Assembly: GCA_022826725.1 (NCBI GenBank)
Contig: JAJDUF010000022.1
Coordinates: 124,001-188,000, forward strand
Direction: 5' to 3'
DNA from: Chloroflexota bacterium
Lineage (GTDB): Bacteria; Chloroflexota; UBA11872; UBA12225; JAJDUF01
Length of the DNA: 64,000 nt
Both the position numbers and the translations under genes were made by a program. This document shows positions 54,017-63,003 of the stretch, in pieces. The notes below the pieces were generated by a model. The model worked only from the letters and a program-made list of their open reading frames with translations, had not been told where the DNA came from and searched no databases. Each line of letters begins with the position of its first letter. The first letter of the stretch is position 1.

Positions 54017-54256
54017 ATGCCAGCGATCATCTTCAGAGACCGGGCAGGATGGGCAGCCTCGATTGACGTGTTCGATGAACTCAACGCACCGGTGACCGTA
54101 GTGCGTAACCCAGAGGATGACGACCGACCAATCCACATCATCGGTGCCCGGTCTTGGCCACGCCTTGTCGGACTGCTAGAGCAAGCAGCCATCCCCTATG
54201 AGGTAGTGAACAAGGTTCCGGCTGCGCTACGGCCTGCTATCAAGAGTGGTGCATAG
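54017..54256 (+). CDS. small hypothetical protein
   Basis: 79 residues: MPAIIFRDRAGWAASIDVFD, then NAPVTVVRNPEDDDRPIHII and a helical end. It is compact, soluble and acidic. A very good ribosome binding site (GGAGGTGAGG) supports ATG 54017. It is followed 3 bp later by the next gene, so the two form an operon. The upstream duplicated esterase leader could supply its promoter. I recognise no family. The size and pairing recall toxin-antitoxin or defence-associated small genes, but nothing in the sequence proves it. Confidence 0.6.
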   Translation: MPAIIFRDRAGWAASIDVFDELNAPVTVVRNPEDDDRPIHIIGARSWPRLVGLLEQAAIPYEVVNKVPAALRPAIKSGA

Positions 54257-54259
54257 GCC

Positions 54260-54664
54260 GTGACTACCAACGGCCCGGGACGACGGCAGTTCGTGCATTT
54301 TGAACGTCGGTGGCTCTTCACTTTGCTTGTGCCGTTGCTTTACAACCCAACCGATCCTACAACTCCGGGAGAGCCTGTACCCCGTACTGAAGTCGTTGAA
54401 CTCGAGTTTCAACTCCAGCAGCGTTTTGATGGTTACACGAAGAGTCCCGAGGAGAGACCCGGCGTGGAAGGTGTGTGGATCAATCCTGAGACCGGCGAGC
54501 AATTCGCTGATGCTCACAGAAGTTATCAGATTGTCGCGGAGCGGTTGCCGGAGCATGAAGCGTATTTCCTGGCCCTACACGCCGAGTTGTGCGAGCGACT
54601 GCGGCAAGAGGACATCTTCATCACCCGGCAGGAGATCGAGCTAGCGACACAACGCCGGCGGTGA
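54260..54664 (+). CDS. small hypothetical protein, second gene of a pair
   Basis: 134 residues. WLFTLLVPLLYNPTDPTTPG, then FQLQQRFDGYTKSPEERPG, VEGVWINPETGEQFADAHRS and a charged C-terminal helix. The 'F-G/D-G-Y-T ... G-V-W' pattern recurs in a family of uncharacterised bacterial proteins of this size (from memory). GTG 54260 is 3 bp after the previous stop. No membrane helix; WLFTLLVPLLY is more likely a buried strand. Function not known. Confidence 0.6.
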   Translation: MTTNGPGRRQFVHFERRWLFTLLVPLLYNPTDPTTPGEPVPRTEVVELEFQLQQRFDGYTKSPEERPGVEGVWINPETGEQFADAHRSYQIVAERLPEHEAYFLALHAELCERLRQEDIFITRQEIELATQRRR

Positions 54665-54749
54665 GGCACGGCCCTCAACCGTAGGCGCGCCTGTACTGCG
54701 CCTCACTCCCGGTTGTCCTGCCCGCGAGCGCGGAAACGGCCGGCGGCAG

Positions 54750-54853
54750 CCCCCTTCTCCATCGCTTGGCAATGGACAGGGGGCCGGGGGATGGGCCAAA
54801 GCCGCACCACACCTGGCCCTATCCGTGCGGCTTTGGCCCATCAGAGGGTGAGG
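54750..54853 (+). mobile_element. second palindromic element nested in a family A repeat
   Basis: A family A hairpin (CCCCCTTCTCCATCGCTTGG, then GGGGGCCGGGG) is interrupted by 54790-54842, after which the tail AGAGGGTGAGG resumes. The arms are GATGGGCCAAAGCCGCAC and its exact complement (54825-54842), 18 bp, around the 17-base loop CACACCTGGCCCTATCC. The inner 14 bp and the loop are almost the same as at 34298-34352. The outer arm bases differ between copies but still pair. Confidence 0.7.
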
Positions 54854-54869
54854 CCGGTCCCCCGCCGCT

Positions 54870-55574
54870 CTAGCGCCGGCGACTGGCCATCAACATCGCC
54901 ATACCCGCAGCAAGCACAGCGGCGGCGCCAGCACCAAGCCCACCGAAGGCGAGTGCTTGCGCCGTGCCGATGGCTGCCCTGGCCACCGCCAGTTCCTGCT
55001 GCAACTCGGTGCTCGATGGCAGCGGCTCCGGGAACTGGATGGTCGTAATCGCCCGCACGTCGTCGAAGCGCCCGGGACCGGACTCGAAGCGCTCGTTGAT
55101 CGGGTTTCCTTCGATAGTGCCGGTAAAGGTGAAGATATAGCTGCCGGTGCGCGTGGGCACGAAATCGGCGACATATGTCCCCGGCGCTCCGTACACCGCC
55201 CGCAGCGGAAACTCGCGCGGCTCGCTGCCACCTGCCGCCACAAGCACCGTCAGCGTCGCTTCCAGCCCCTCCACCGGCATCATCGCCGCGTGCGCGTGAC
55301 TGCCATCGCTCTCTTTGTCACCCTGTCCCTCGGCGCCGGGCGCGGCCGGCTGCATCACCTGTAGGAAGGCGCCGTTGATCTGACCGATGTAGGCCGGCTC
55401 GACATTGAAGCCGACGGTCAGCTCATACCCGTGGACTGTGCGGTGCTCGTGTGCCAGCGCCACTGCCGGCGGTGCCAGCGCCAGTGCCAGCAGCACGGCG
55501 CCCAGACTGAGCCAGCGGCCCATGCGCCAGCGCAAACGCCGGACGCGCTGGCGTAGACCGAAAACTATACCCAT
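54870..55574 (-). CDS. secreted copper-associated protein with C-terminal membrane anchor
   Basis: About 234 residues. A signal peptide (RWLSLGAVLLALALAPPAVALA) ends before the His-rich HEHRTVHGYELTVGFNVEPA; a single C-terminal helix (LAFGGLGAGAAAVLAAGMAML) anchors it. The mature part has the immunoglobulin-like strands of CopC/YtkA-type proteins and a second His-rich segment (DGSHAHAAMMPVEG). ATG 55574 has AAGGAG upstream. It lies near the CopC-CopD fusion and the His-rich gene upstream, so it may take part in copper handling outside the cell. The family name is uncertain. Confidence 0.65.
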   Translation of the reverse strand: MGIVFGLRQRVRRLRWRMGRWLSLGAVLLALALAPPAVALAHEHRTVHGYELTVGFNVEPAYIGQINGAFLQVMQPAAPGAEGQGDKESDGSHAHAAMMPVEGLEATLTVLVAAGGSEPREFPLRAVYGAPGTYVADFVPTRTGSYIFTFTGTIEGNPINERFESGPGRFDDVRAITTIQFPEPLPSSTELQQELAVARAAIGTAQALAFGGLGAGAAAVLAAGMAMLMASRRR

Positions 55575-55709
55575 GACGTTTCTCCTTATTGTCTCCTGAA
55601 GCTGTGCAGTCGCCGGCAGCCGGCACATTCCACGGAACGAGACCGGACTGCTGCCGGCGCGGTTAGTCCCAGCCATCGCCGGATAGACACTACCCGGAAG
55701 TCGGAATAC

Positions 55710-56288
55710 CTATTCGGTCATCAGGAGTACGCGCGGCGGAGTCTCCGGCGGGGGGATCGGGACAACCGGTGGTCGGAAGCCGGCTGCTGGCCACACAAAG
55801 TCCAGCATGGCAAGCACGTGCTGTGGCAGCGGCAAGACGCTGTGCAAGTAGGTGAGCGATTGCGAACCGGCACTCATCGCGTGCCAGGGGCTTGTCTGCC
55901 GCTGCTCCGACGCCGCACCAGTAGCCGGGCCAGCCTCGACTCCTACCGAAGCCTCCGGCCCCAGCGGACCAACAGGCGTATGCACGTGTTGATGAGTAGG
56001 GCGCTGTCCGGCTACCAGGACCGCATCGAGCAGCGGAAGGCCGTGCCAGTGAACCGCGATATGACGCTGCGCGTCGCTCGGCCCGTGCAGGTGCGCCGTA
56101 GGGAGCGTGAGAGCGAAGAGCGCAATGAACGCGACGAGTGCCGGCCGGCATAGCGCCCGCAGCCAGGCGCGTCCCGTCGCAACGTGTGTTGCCCAGATGC
56201 GACCGAGCAGCCAGTCCCAGGCTGCCCGATCTACCTGGTAAGCATCCGCAAGAGGGGTGCCCATACTGCTACGCACTACCTGGAGCAT
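55710..56288 (-). CDS. histidine-rich membrane-anchored hypothetical protein
   Basis: About 192 residues from ATG 56288 (MLQVVRSSMGTPLADAY). One hydrophobic segment (ALVAFIALFALTLP) precedes a His-rich region: TAHLHGPSDAQRHIAVHWHG and QRPTHQHVHTPVG. A Pro-rich end, VVPIPPPETPPRVLLMTE, follows. The histidines suggest metal binding, and the gene is upstream of the copper-associated protein on the same strand. An in-frame GTG at 56366 is possible, but an extended -10-like TGCTAGACT on this strand lies inside that extension, so a downstream start (56288 or 56264) is more likely. Confidence 0.5.
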   Translation of the reverse strand: MLQVVRSSMGTPLADAYQVDRAAWDWLLGRIWATHVATGRAWLRALCRPALVAFIALFALTLPTAHLHGPSDAQRHIAVHWHGLPLLDAVLVAGQRPTHQHVHTPVGPLGPEASVGVEAGPATGAASEQRQTSPWHAMSAGSQSLTYLHSVLPLPQHVLAMLDFVWPAAGFRPPVVPIPPPETPPRVLLMTE

Positions 56289-56512
56289 CAACGGGAGGGG
56301 GTATGCCTCGCCGGAATACGGACAATAGCTCTGGTCATCACCTTGAGCCAGTCTAGCAGGCACCACCGTCCGCGACGACGTGTGCCGACGTCGGTCATCG
56401 GACTAGCGTCAGCACCGCAGGAGCGCCGGCTTGTGCATAATCTATCCCTAGTAGCGTGGGGAACGCTGTCATACTGAAACACGCTCAACACACGCGCGGA
56501 GGAGACAGGATC

Positions 56513-57430
56513 ATGCGGATTGCTGTTGTCGGCGCCGGTGCAGTAGGGGGATATTACGGCGGCACGCTGGCCAAGCACGGTGAGCAGGTGACGCTCATCT
56601 GCCGCGGCGCTCATCGGGAGGCCATCGTGTGCGACGGCCTCCAAGTATCCAGCCATTGGGGCGACTTCACCGTCCAGGTACCGGCGACGGCCGACCCACA
56701 CGAAGTAGGGCCGGTAGACCTCATCATCTACGCCGTCAAGACCTATCACAATCCCGAGGCACTACCACTGCTCAAGCCGCTGCTCGATGCCGACACTGCC
56801 ATCCTCTCCATTCAGAACGGGGTGGAAAGCCCCGCCCGCATCGCCGCCGTCTACGGCTGGGCGCCCGTCCTGGCCGGGACCACCTACATTGATGCGGCCC
56901 GGCCGGCCCCCGGCCGGATCGAGCAGGTCGGCGCCACTGCACGCATCGTGTTCGGTGAGCAGGATGGCTCCCACAGCCCTCGCGCCAAGCGGGTCGCCGA
57001 GGTGCTCACCAAGGAAGGCATCCAGGTGGAAGTGAGTAGCGACATCGTCTCGTCGCTCTGGGCCAAGCTCGTCCTGGTCGCCGCCACCGGCACCGCCATG
57101 ACAGCATCACGAGCCTCGCTACTGGAGGTACTGGACTGCCCGGTCGGCGCGCTTACCGTGCGGACCGTCATGGAGGAGATCGTAGCGGTCGGGCAGGCAC
57201 ACGGCGCCGAGTTCGCCAGCGACGTGGTGGACGTGCGGATGGCCACCGCCGAAACGGATGCCCCAGGCCTCGTCTCGTCGCTCCAGATCGACTTCCAAGC
57301 CGGCAATCCGCTGGAGCTAGACGACCTCTTGGGTGCGGTCGTGCGGCAAGGCCGCGCCAAGCAGGTGCCCGTCCCGGCGAGCGCTGCCCTCTACACGACC
57401 CTGTACAAGTTCCGCCAAGGACAAGACTAG
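56513..57430 (+). CDS. panE: 2-dehydropantoate 2-reductase (ketopantoate reductase)
   Basis: 305 residues. The N-terminal MRIAVVGAGAVGGYYGGTLA is the NADPH motif. VDLIIYAVKTYHNPEALPLL and ILSIQNGVESPARI carry the family's Lys and Asn-Gly residues. The C-terminal helical domain starts with DIVSSLWAKLVLVAATGTAM (catalytic Lys) and ends with SSLQIDFQAGNPLELDDLLG. It makes pantoate for coenzyme A. ATG 56513 has GGAGGAGACAGG upstream and begins at the Rossmann fold. Related decarboxylating homologues exist, so panE is a family-level name. Confidence 0.85.
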   Translation: MRIAVVGAGAVGGYYGGTLAKHGEQVTLICRGAHREAIVCDGLQVSSHWGDFTVQVPATADPHEVGPVDLIIYAVKTYHNPEALPLLKPLLDADTAILSIQNGVESPARIAAVYGWAPVLAGTTYIDAARPAPGRIEQVGATARIVFGEQDGSHSPRAKRVAEVLTKEGIQVEVSSDIVSSLWAKLVLVAATGTAMTASRASLLEVLDCPVGALTVRTVMEEIVAVGQAHGAEFASDVVDVRMATAETDAPGLVSSLQIDFQAGNPLELDDLLGAVVRQGRAKQVPVPASAALYTTLYKFRQGQD

Positions 57431-57449
57431 GTGCTGATGTTCGCGCCCG

Positions 57450-57510
57450 GTCATTTCCGCACACGCGGGAATCTACGTCCCCTGCGGAGCGGGGGGGCCA
57501 TAGGGGGCCG
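57450..57510 (+). repeat. GTCATT palindrome followed by family C repeat
   Basis: GTCATTTCCGCACACGCGGG with AATCTACG (57450-57476), then GTCCCCTGCGGAGCGGGGGG and CCATAGGGGGCC (to 57510). Confidence 0.65.
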
Positions 57511-57521
57511 GATCATGAGCC

Positions 57522-58139
57522 TCACACGGGAGCGGTCGCGGCAGCGGCGCCGGCTGCCCGGCGGCGTAGCAGCCACACCAGCACACGCCCCATAATCGCC
57601 CCGTAGACGGCCCCGACTCCACCCCAAGTCAAGGCCCAGTCAATGGCACCGCTCCCGGACCAGCCCAGGACCCCGCTCAGCCCCCCGCCCAGCACCGCGC
57701 CCAAGGGAGCGCCCACGATCCAGCCCACGCCGCCGGCGAGCACCCACCAGCCCGCTCGCGCGATCCGTCGCCGCAGTACCAGCCATTGCAACGCCCCAAG
57801 CGCGGTCCCAAAGAGGCCCATCCCCGCGAGGCCGACCACGACTCGGCCCGGATCCGCACTCCAGGTCAGGTTCCAGTTCCTACCCCCGACTACCCCTACG
57901 GCCACGATCAGGGCACCGACGACGGCACTGGAAAGCAATGTGGCCGGCATCCACCATCCCGCCCGATCTATCCGCTGCCGCAGTACCAGCCATTGCAGCA
58001 TCCCGGCCCCGGTCGCGCCGACGGTCATGCCGCCCACGTACCCGGCTTGGATGCTGCCCAGGGACCCACTTAAACCCCCACCTACGGCCCACCCGACCGT
58101 GCTGGCCAGCACCCACCAGAACCACCAGCGCCAGTCCAC
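57522..58139 (-). CDS. QWLVLRR-repeat membrane protein
   Basis: 205 residues, almost all hydrophobic, with about six membrane helices and two copies of the motif G-x-L-Q-W-L-V-L-R-[QR]-R-I-x-R-A-G-W-W (GMLQWLVLRQRIDRAGWW, GALQWLVLRRRIARAGWW). A basic tail closes the protein (LLRRRAAGAAAATAPV). GTG 58139 gives MDWRWWFWWVLASTVGWAVG. The gene lies 30 bp after its paralogue at 58170-58793 and is co-transcribed with it. Such proteins are common in Chloroflexota and cyanobacteria and have no assigned function. Confidence 0.72.
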   Translation of the reverse strand: MDWRWWFWWVLASTVGWAVGGGLSGSLGSIQAGYVGGMTVGATGAGMLQWLVLRQRIDRAGWWMPATLLSSAVVGALIVAVGVVGGRNWNLTWSADPGRVVVGLAGMGLFGTALGALQWLVLRRRIARAGWWVLAGGVGWIVGAPLGAVLGGGLSGVLGWSGSGAIDWALTWGGVGAVYGAIMGRVLVWLLRRRAAGAAAATAPV

Positions 58140-58169
58140 GGTTGTTCTCTCTCCGGTCGTGGCGGCAGG

Positions 58170-58793
58170 CTACGCCGCCATTGCCGCTGCGGGCATCGGC
58201 TGACGCAACAACCACACCAGCACAAGCCCGGTAATCGCCCCGTACACGGCCCCGAAGACGACCCAGCTCAACGTCCCGAACCCGATCAGGCTGCTACACA
58301 CGGGATCGCCTACGATCCAGCCTACCGTGCTCGCCAGCACCCACAAGCCGGACATTGCTACCTGCCCCCGCAGCACCAGCCATTGCAGCACGCCGAGCAC
58401 CGCCCCGTAGAGGCCTGCCTCAACCACCCAGCCCACGTCTAGGTCTGTGGCCACTTCCGCGCTGAAGCCCGCGTCTCCGCCAACCCCGTAGATCACGCCA
58501 CCGGCGACCACACCACTCACGAGACTGGCTACGATCCACCACGCCGCCCGGGCCATCCGCTGCCGCAGCACCAGCCATTGCAGCACCCCGGCCACCGTCA
58601 CACCCACGACCACGCCCCCGTATTCGGCCGCGGCGACATCCACGGACATGAACTCGACCTCGCTCCAGCCCAGGCCCCAGCCCACGGCCCAGCCCACCAC
58701 GCCGGCTACCACCCACCAGAGCCACATGCCCCAGTCCGGAGCTTGAGCATTGCCCCCAGGCTGGGCGCTACGTTCGCCAATCTGCTCGGCCAT
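58170..58793 (-). CDS. QWLVLRR-repeat membrane protein (first of a tandem pair)
   Basis: About 207 residues. A soluble N-terminus (MAEQIGERSAQPGGNAQAPD) precedes a helix (WGMWLWWVVAGVVGWAVGW) and two repeat units: GVLQWLVLRQRMARAAWW and GVLQWLVLRGQVAMSGLW. ATG 58793 is supported by GAGGAGGGG upstream. The layout is the same as the next gene and as the N-terminal half of the protein at 40452-42179. Divergent from the M19 dipeptidase gene. Confidence 0.72.
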   Translation of the reverse strand: MAEQIGERSAQPGGNAQAPDWGMWLWWVVAGVVGWAVGWGLGWSEVEFMSVDVAAAEYGGVVVGVTVAGVLQWLVLRQRMARAAWWIVASLVSGVVAGGVIYGVGGDAGFSAEVATDLDVGWVVEAGLYGAVLGVLQWLVLRGQVAMSGLWVLASTVGWIVGDPVCSSLIGFGTLSWVVFGAVYGAITGLVLVWLLRQPMPAAAMAA

Positions 58794-58959
58794 CGTTCCC
58801 CTCCTCGATGCTCCCGACCCTTCCGACACTAGGAACATAGTAACGCGCCGCCACACTTCCCGCTACTGCATTGTCCGCGCCACCCTGTTCAGTCACGAGT
58901 TACACCACGCCCGGCGTGCTATCCTGCAACCGGACCCAGGCGGCCGGGAGGTGGAGCGC

Positions 58960-59964
58960 ATGGCGACCGAAGACGCGGCAGCGCGGCTGTACGACGATTC
59001 CATCATCATTGACGGCCTCAACGTGAGTAACTGGCAAAGTCCGGCCGTCTATCGCAGCCTGCACGCCGGGCGCGTGACCGCCATCAATGCCACCATCGCC
59101 GTCTGGGAGGACTACTGCACTACACTCGACCACATCGCTACCTGGCTCCGCCGCTTCGAGAAATGCCGAGACACGTTCCTACAAGTCGGCTCGGTGCAGG
59201 ACATCCACCAGGCCAAGCAGGCCGGGAAGGTGGGCGTGATTTTCGGCTGGCAGAACGCCACTCCCATCGAGAACAGCCTCGACCGCCTCGCGCTCTTCCA
59301 CGCCCTCGGCGTGCGCGTGATCCAGCTCACCTACAACGACCGCAACCTCTTGGGCAACGGCTGCTACGAGCGCTCGGACGACGGCCTCAGCCACTTCGGC
59401 CGCGACGCCGTGCGCGAGATGAACCGCCTCGGCATCCTCATTGACCTCTCCCATGTCGGCGACCGCACCACCCTGGAGGCCATCGAACACTCCGAACGGC
59501 CCGTCGCCATCACCCACGCCAACGCCCGCGCCTTCTTTCACCATGTCCGCAACAAGACGGACGAAGCGTTGCAGTTACTGGCCGAGCGCGGCGGCGTCAT
59601 CGGCGCCAACGCTTTTCCCTCCTTCCTGCGCCGCGGCTTCGACTCCACCACCGCCGACTATGTAGACGCCATCGAGGACTTGATCGAGCGCGTCGGCATT
59701 GACCACATCGGCATCGGCACGGACTACACCCAGGACCAGCATGCGACCTTTTTCGATTGGCTCTTCGCCCAACAAGGCACCAAGTTCGGCGTCCGCGGCG
59801 AACCCTTCCCCGATCCTCTGATCCACCCGCAAGGCATGGAGACACCCGATACGCTATCCAACGTCACCGGAGAGCTGCTCCGCCGCGGCTACCGCCCGGA
59901 GGAGGTGACCAAGATCATGGGCGGCAACTGGCTGCGCCTCTTCCAGGTCGTATGGGAGGCGTAA
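58960..59964 (+). CDS. membrane dipeptidase-family (M19) amidohydrolase lacking the HxD motif
   Basis: 334 residues of the renal dipeptidase family: QLTYNDRNLLGNGCYERSDD, GLSHFGRDAVREMNRLGIL, IDLSHVGDRTTLEAIEHS, PVAITHANARAFFHHVRNK, HIGIGTDYTQDQ. The metal His residues in LSHVG and ITHAN and the Asp in GTDYT are present. The first metal motif H-x-D, usual near residue 20, is replaced by IIIDGLNVSNWQSP. The subfamily may therefore use one metal or a different chemistry. ATG 58960 follows GGGAGGTGG. It would hydrolyse dipeptides or related amides; the substrate is unknown. Confidence 0.85.
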   Translation: MATEDAAARLYDDSIIIDGLNVSNWQSPAVYRSLHAGRVTAINATIAVWEDYCTTLDHIATWLRRFEKCRDTFLQVGSVQDIHQAKQAGKVGVIFGWQNATPIENSLDRLALFHALGVRVIQLTYNDRNLLGNGCYERSDDGLSHFGRDAVREMNRLGILIDLSHVGDRTTLEAIEHSERPVAITHANARAFFHHVRNKTDEALQLLAERGGVIGANAFPSFLRRGFDSTTADYVDAIEDLIERVGIDHIGIGTDYTQDQHATFFDWLFAQQGTKFGVRGEPFPDPLIHPQGMETPDTLSNVTGELLRRGYRPEEVTKIMGGNWLRLFQVVWEA

Positions 59965-60057
59965 GATACTAACGGAGCACACATCTGGCCCCTCCCCCTC
60001 CTTGCCCGGGAGGGGAGCCATAGTCGCTGCATGGACTCCCCTTGTATCTTGGTTTTG

Positions 60058-61201
<1,144 letters not shown>

Positions 61202-61216
61202 CTTTCAAGACAGTTG

Positions 61217-61275
61217 CTTCCCTGCGAGGGAAGGGGCCGGGGGTTAGGTCCGCCGGGGGGGTGAGGCACCCCCCT
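61217..61275 (+). repeat. right half of the family A repeat split by the IS, then a second partial copy
   Basis: CTTCCCTGCGAGGGAAGGGG, then CCGGGGGTTAGGTCC, then CGCCGGGGGGGTGAGG with a complementary CCCCCCTCAACC. It leads into the ribosome binding site of the NHL gene. Confidence 0.7.
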
Positions 61276-61301
61276 CAACCACTCCGAGGAGGGCAGAACA
61301 A

Positions 61302-62144
61302 ATGGTACGGCTAGGCACAGGCGCATATCAGTACGAGGTAGTCCCGTCGTGGCCCACGCTACCCAAGCATTGGGAGCTAGGCGACTGCACCAACGGTGCC
61401 GTGAACTCGCTGGGCGAGGTCCACATCACCAGTCGCGGCGCACACCCGCTGACCATTTGGGACACCGACGGCAACTTCGTCTCCTCGTGGGGCGAGGGCA
61501 CCTTCGGCGACCCGCACCAGGTCTTCATCGACTCGGACGACCACGTCTGGATCACCGACGACTTGAAGCACATCGTCACCCGCTACACCCCGGCCGGCGA
61601 GCCGGTGCAGACGTTGGGGAGACCGGGGCGGCCGGCCGCCGCATTCGTGCGTATCCCCTTCAACATGCCCGCCGGCACCGGCCTCGGTCCGGGCGGCGAG
61701 ATCTACGTGGCCGACGGCTACGGCAACTTCCTCGTCCACAAGTTCAGCCCGGCCGGGGAGCTCCTCCACACGTGGGGACGGCAGGGCACCGGGCCGGGCG
61801 AGTTCGGCACCGTCCACAACCTCGCGGTAGACCAGGAATGCCGCGTCTATGTCTGCGACCGTTCGAACGACCGCATCCAGGTCTTCGACAGCGAAGGACA
61901 GTACCTGACCCAATGGGACATGCCCGGTCCCAACGACCTCTGCATCCGGGACGGCCTCGCCTATGTCGCCGAGGGCGGCCAGTGGGTCAGCCTGCGGACC
62001 CTGGACGGGCAGGTCGTCGCCCGCCTCGGCGGCGACGAGAGCATCTTCAAGTCTGGCCACGGCATCACCGTAGATGCGGAAGGCAGCATCTACGTCACCG
62101 AGATCATCCGCAACCAGCGCGTCACCAAGCTCCAGCGCCTCTAA
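61302..62144 (+). CDS. NHL-repeat beta-propeller protein
   Basis: 280 residues forming six NHL blades, with patterns such as DPHQVFIDSDDHVWITDDLK, GPGGEIYVADGYGNFLVHKF, GEFGTVHNLAVDQECRVYVC, DRSNDRIQVFDSEGQYLTQW and SGHGITVDAEGSIYVTEIIR. There is no signal peptide. Related proteins resemble peptidylglycine alpha-amidating lyase propellers but lack other domains; the function is unknown. ATG 61302 has GAGGAGGG upstream. The M19 dipeptidase gene and this one may have formed one transcription unit before the IS arrived. Confidence 0.82.
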   Translation: MVRLGTGAYQYEVVPSWPTLPKHWELGDCTNGAVNSLGEVHITSRGAHPLTIWDTDGNFVSSWGEGTFGDPHQVFIDSDDHVWITDDLKHIVTRYTPAGEPVQTLGRPGRPAAAFVRIPFNMPAGTGLGPGGEIYVADGYGNFLVHKFSPAGELLHTWGRQGTGPGEFGTVHNLAVDQECRVYVCDRSNDRIQVFDSEGQYLTQWDMPGPNDLCIRDGLAYVAEGGQWVSLRTLDGQVVARLGGDESIFKSGHGITVDAEGSIYVTEIIRNQRVTKLQRL

Positions 62145-62186
62145 CGGCGCGCCGCGGAAGATGCAGGGACGGGCGGCAACCAACCA

Positions 62187-62216
62187 TTGACATCATCGAG
62201 GGTCCGGCGGTAAAAT
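62187..62216 (+). promoter_or_regulatory. strong sigma70 promoter TTGACA-N18-TAAAAT
   Basis: TTGACA (62187-62192), 18 bases, TAAAAT (62211-62216). No coding sequence follows; a terminator is reached about 105 bases later. Confidence 0.75.
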
Positions 62217-62222
62217 AGTGCT

Positions 62223-62326
62223 ATTGAAGCCCATCGGTAGGATCGCTCGCTAGGCGGCGGGTGAGGTAGTCCCTATCGATTACAACTGCCCCAGGGGGTC
62301 TGCCAAACAGACCCCCTGTATTTTTT
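62223..62326 (+). ncRNA. candidate small RNA, about 104 nt
   Basis: It is bounded by a strong promoter and an 11-bp intrinsic terminator, with no open reading frame. A central stem pairs ATCGGTAGG (about 62233-62241) with CCTATCGAT (about 62272-62280), 9 bp with one G-U. The enclosed about 30 bases are GC-rich and can form a weak inner hairpin (TCGCTCGC with GCGGCGGGTGA). It does not carry the SRP-RNA GGAA motifs, nor those of a tRNA, 6S RNA or tmRNA. The class is unknown. Confidence 0.6.
62292..62326 (+). terminator. intrinsic terminator of the small RNA
   Basis: CAGGGGGTCTG (62292-62302) and CAGACCCCCTG (62308-62318), loop CCAAA, then TATTTTTT. It also separates the convergent NYN gene. 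Confidence 0.88.
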
Positions 62327-62329
62327 CGG

Positions 62330-62842
62330 TCAGCCTTCCGTATTCCTACTACGCCTAATTTGATCCTTGATTGACCAAATGTCAAAAGATGCCCAACACT
62401 GGGTTGCCAGAGCCGCCCCTCCTGGCGGGAACCCTGCTTGAACAACCTTCATTCCTTTTTGGTTGAGGAATTGGACTGCGGGAATCAAGTCCCCGTCGCT
62501 CGTAGCCAAGACTGCAAGATCGTAAGCCTCCTCCCACGCCAACCGAATCATATCTGTGGCGATATGGGTATCAACACCCTTTTCGACAGTCGCATTGATC
62601 GGTTGTCCACAGTGAGGGCAGTCGTGGATTACCCCGTAGCAACTTGGACACTTGGGGCGGTTCTTGGGTTTTCTTTGCAGACATATGACGGTCACGCCAG
62701 GCTGCCTATTCAGCCAAGTAGTCATCCACCTATGGTGCCTGAGACCGTTAGGAGTTTTGTGGTCGTAGGATGAGTAGACAATCACGCCGTCAAAGGAGAG
62801 TGCTCGAACCCCGATTGTCGCACATGCTTCTTCAGCGAGCAC
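62330..62842 (-). CDS. NYN-domain (PIN-like) nuclease with an inserted zinc ribbon
   Basis: About 170 residues. The C-terminal half is a clear NYN/LabA domain: KGVDTHIATDMIRLAWEEAY, DLAVLATSDGDLIPAVQFLN, KGMKVVQAGFP, with acidic residues for metal. In the middle, KCPSCYGVIHDCPHCGQPIN is a four-Cys zinc ribbon within the NYN fold. GTG 62842 is the start used. The open frame continues about 20 codons upstream (SIDTCGVRNETEALP) without an ATG, and the usual N-terminal acidic strand (I-D-x-x-N) is not obvious, so the N-terminus is uncertain. Likely an RNA-cleaving or RNA-binding protein. Confidence 0.8.
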   Translation of the reverse strand: MLAEEACATIGVRALSFDGVIVYSSYDHKTPNGLRHHRWMTTWLNRQPGVTVICLQRKPKNRPKCPSCYGVIHDCPHCGQPINATVEKGVDTHIATDMIRLAWEEAYDLAVLATSDGDLIPAVQFLNQKGMKVVQAGFPPGGAALATQCWASFDIWSIKDQIRRSRNTEG

Positions 62843-63003
62843 CGGTAGTGCCTCAGTTTCATTTCTGACGCCGCAAGTGTCTATGCTAAACTACTACCAG
62901 CGCGGCCATGTCGGTTGAGCGTGCTGCCGAGCAGGAACGAAGGACCTGCATCATGGGCCCGAAGCTAGTCTTGGCAATGACTCAGTTTGAAAGGATGGGG
63001 AAC

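Noticed and set aside
53177-54192. Minus-strand open frames across the toxin-antitoxin and esterase remnants
   Set aside because: They lack domains, and the plus strand carries recognisable gene remnants there.
62223-62326. Small RNA as signal recognition particle RNA
   Set aside because: The conserved apical GGAAGGAAGCAGCC-type motif is absent.
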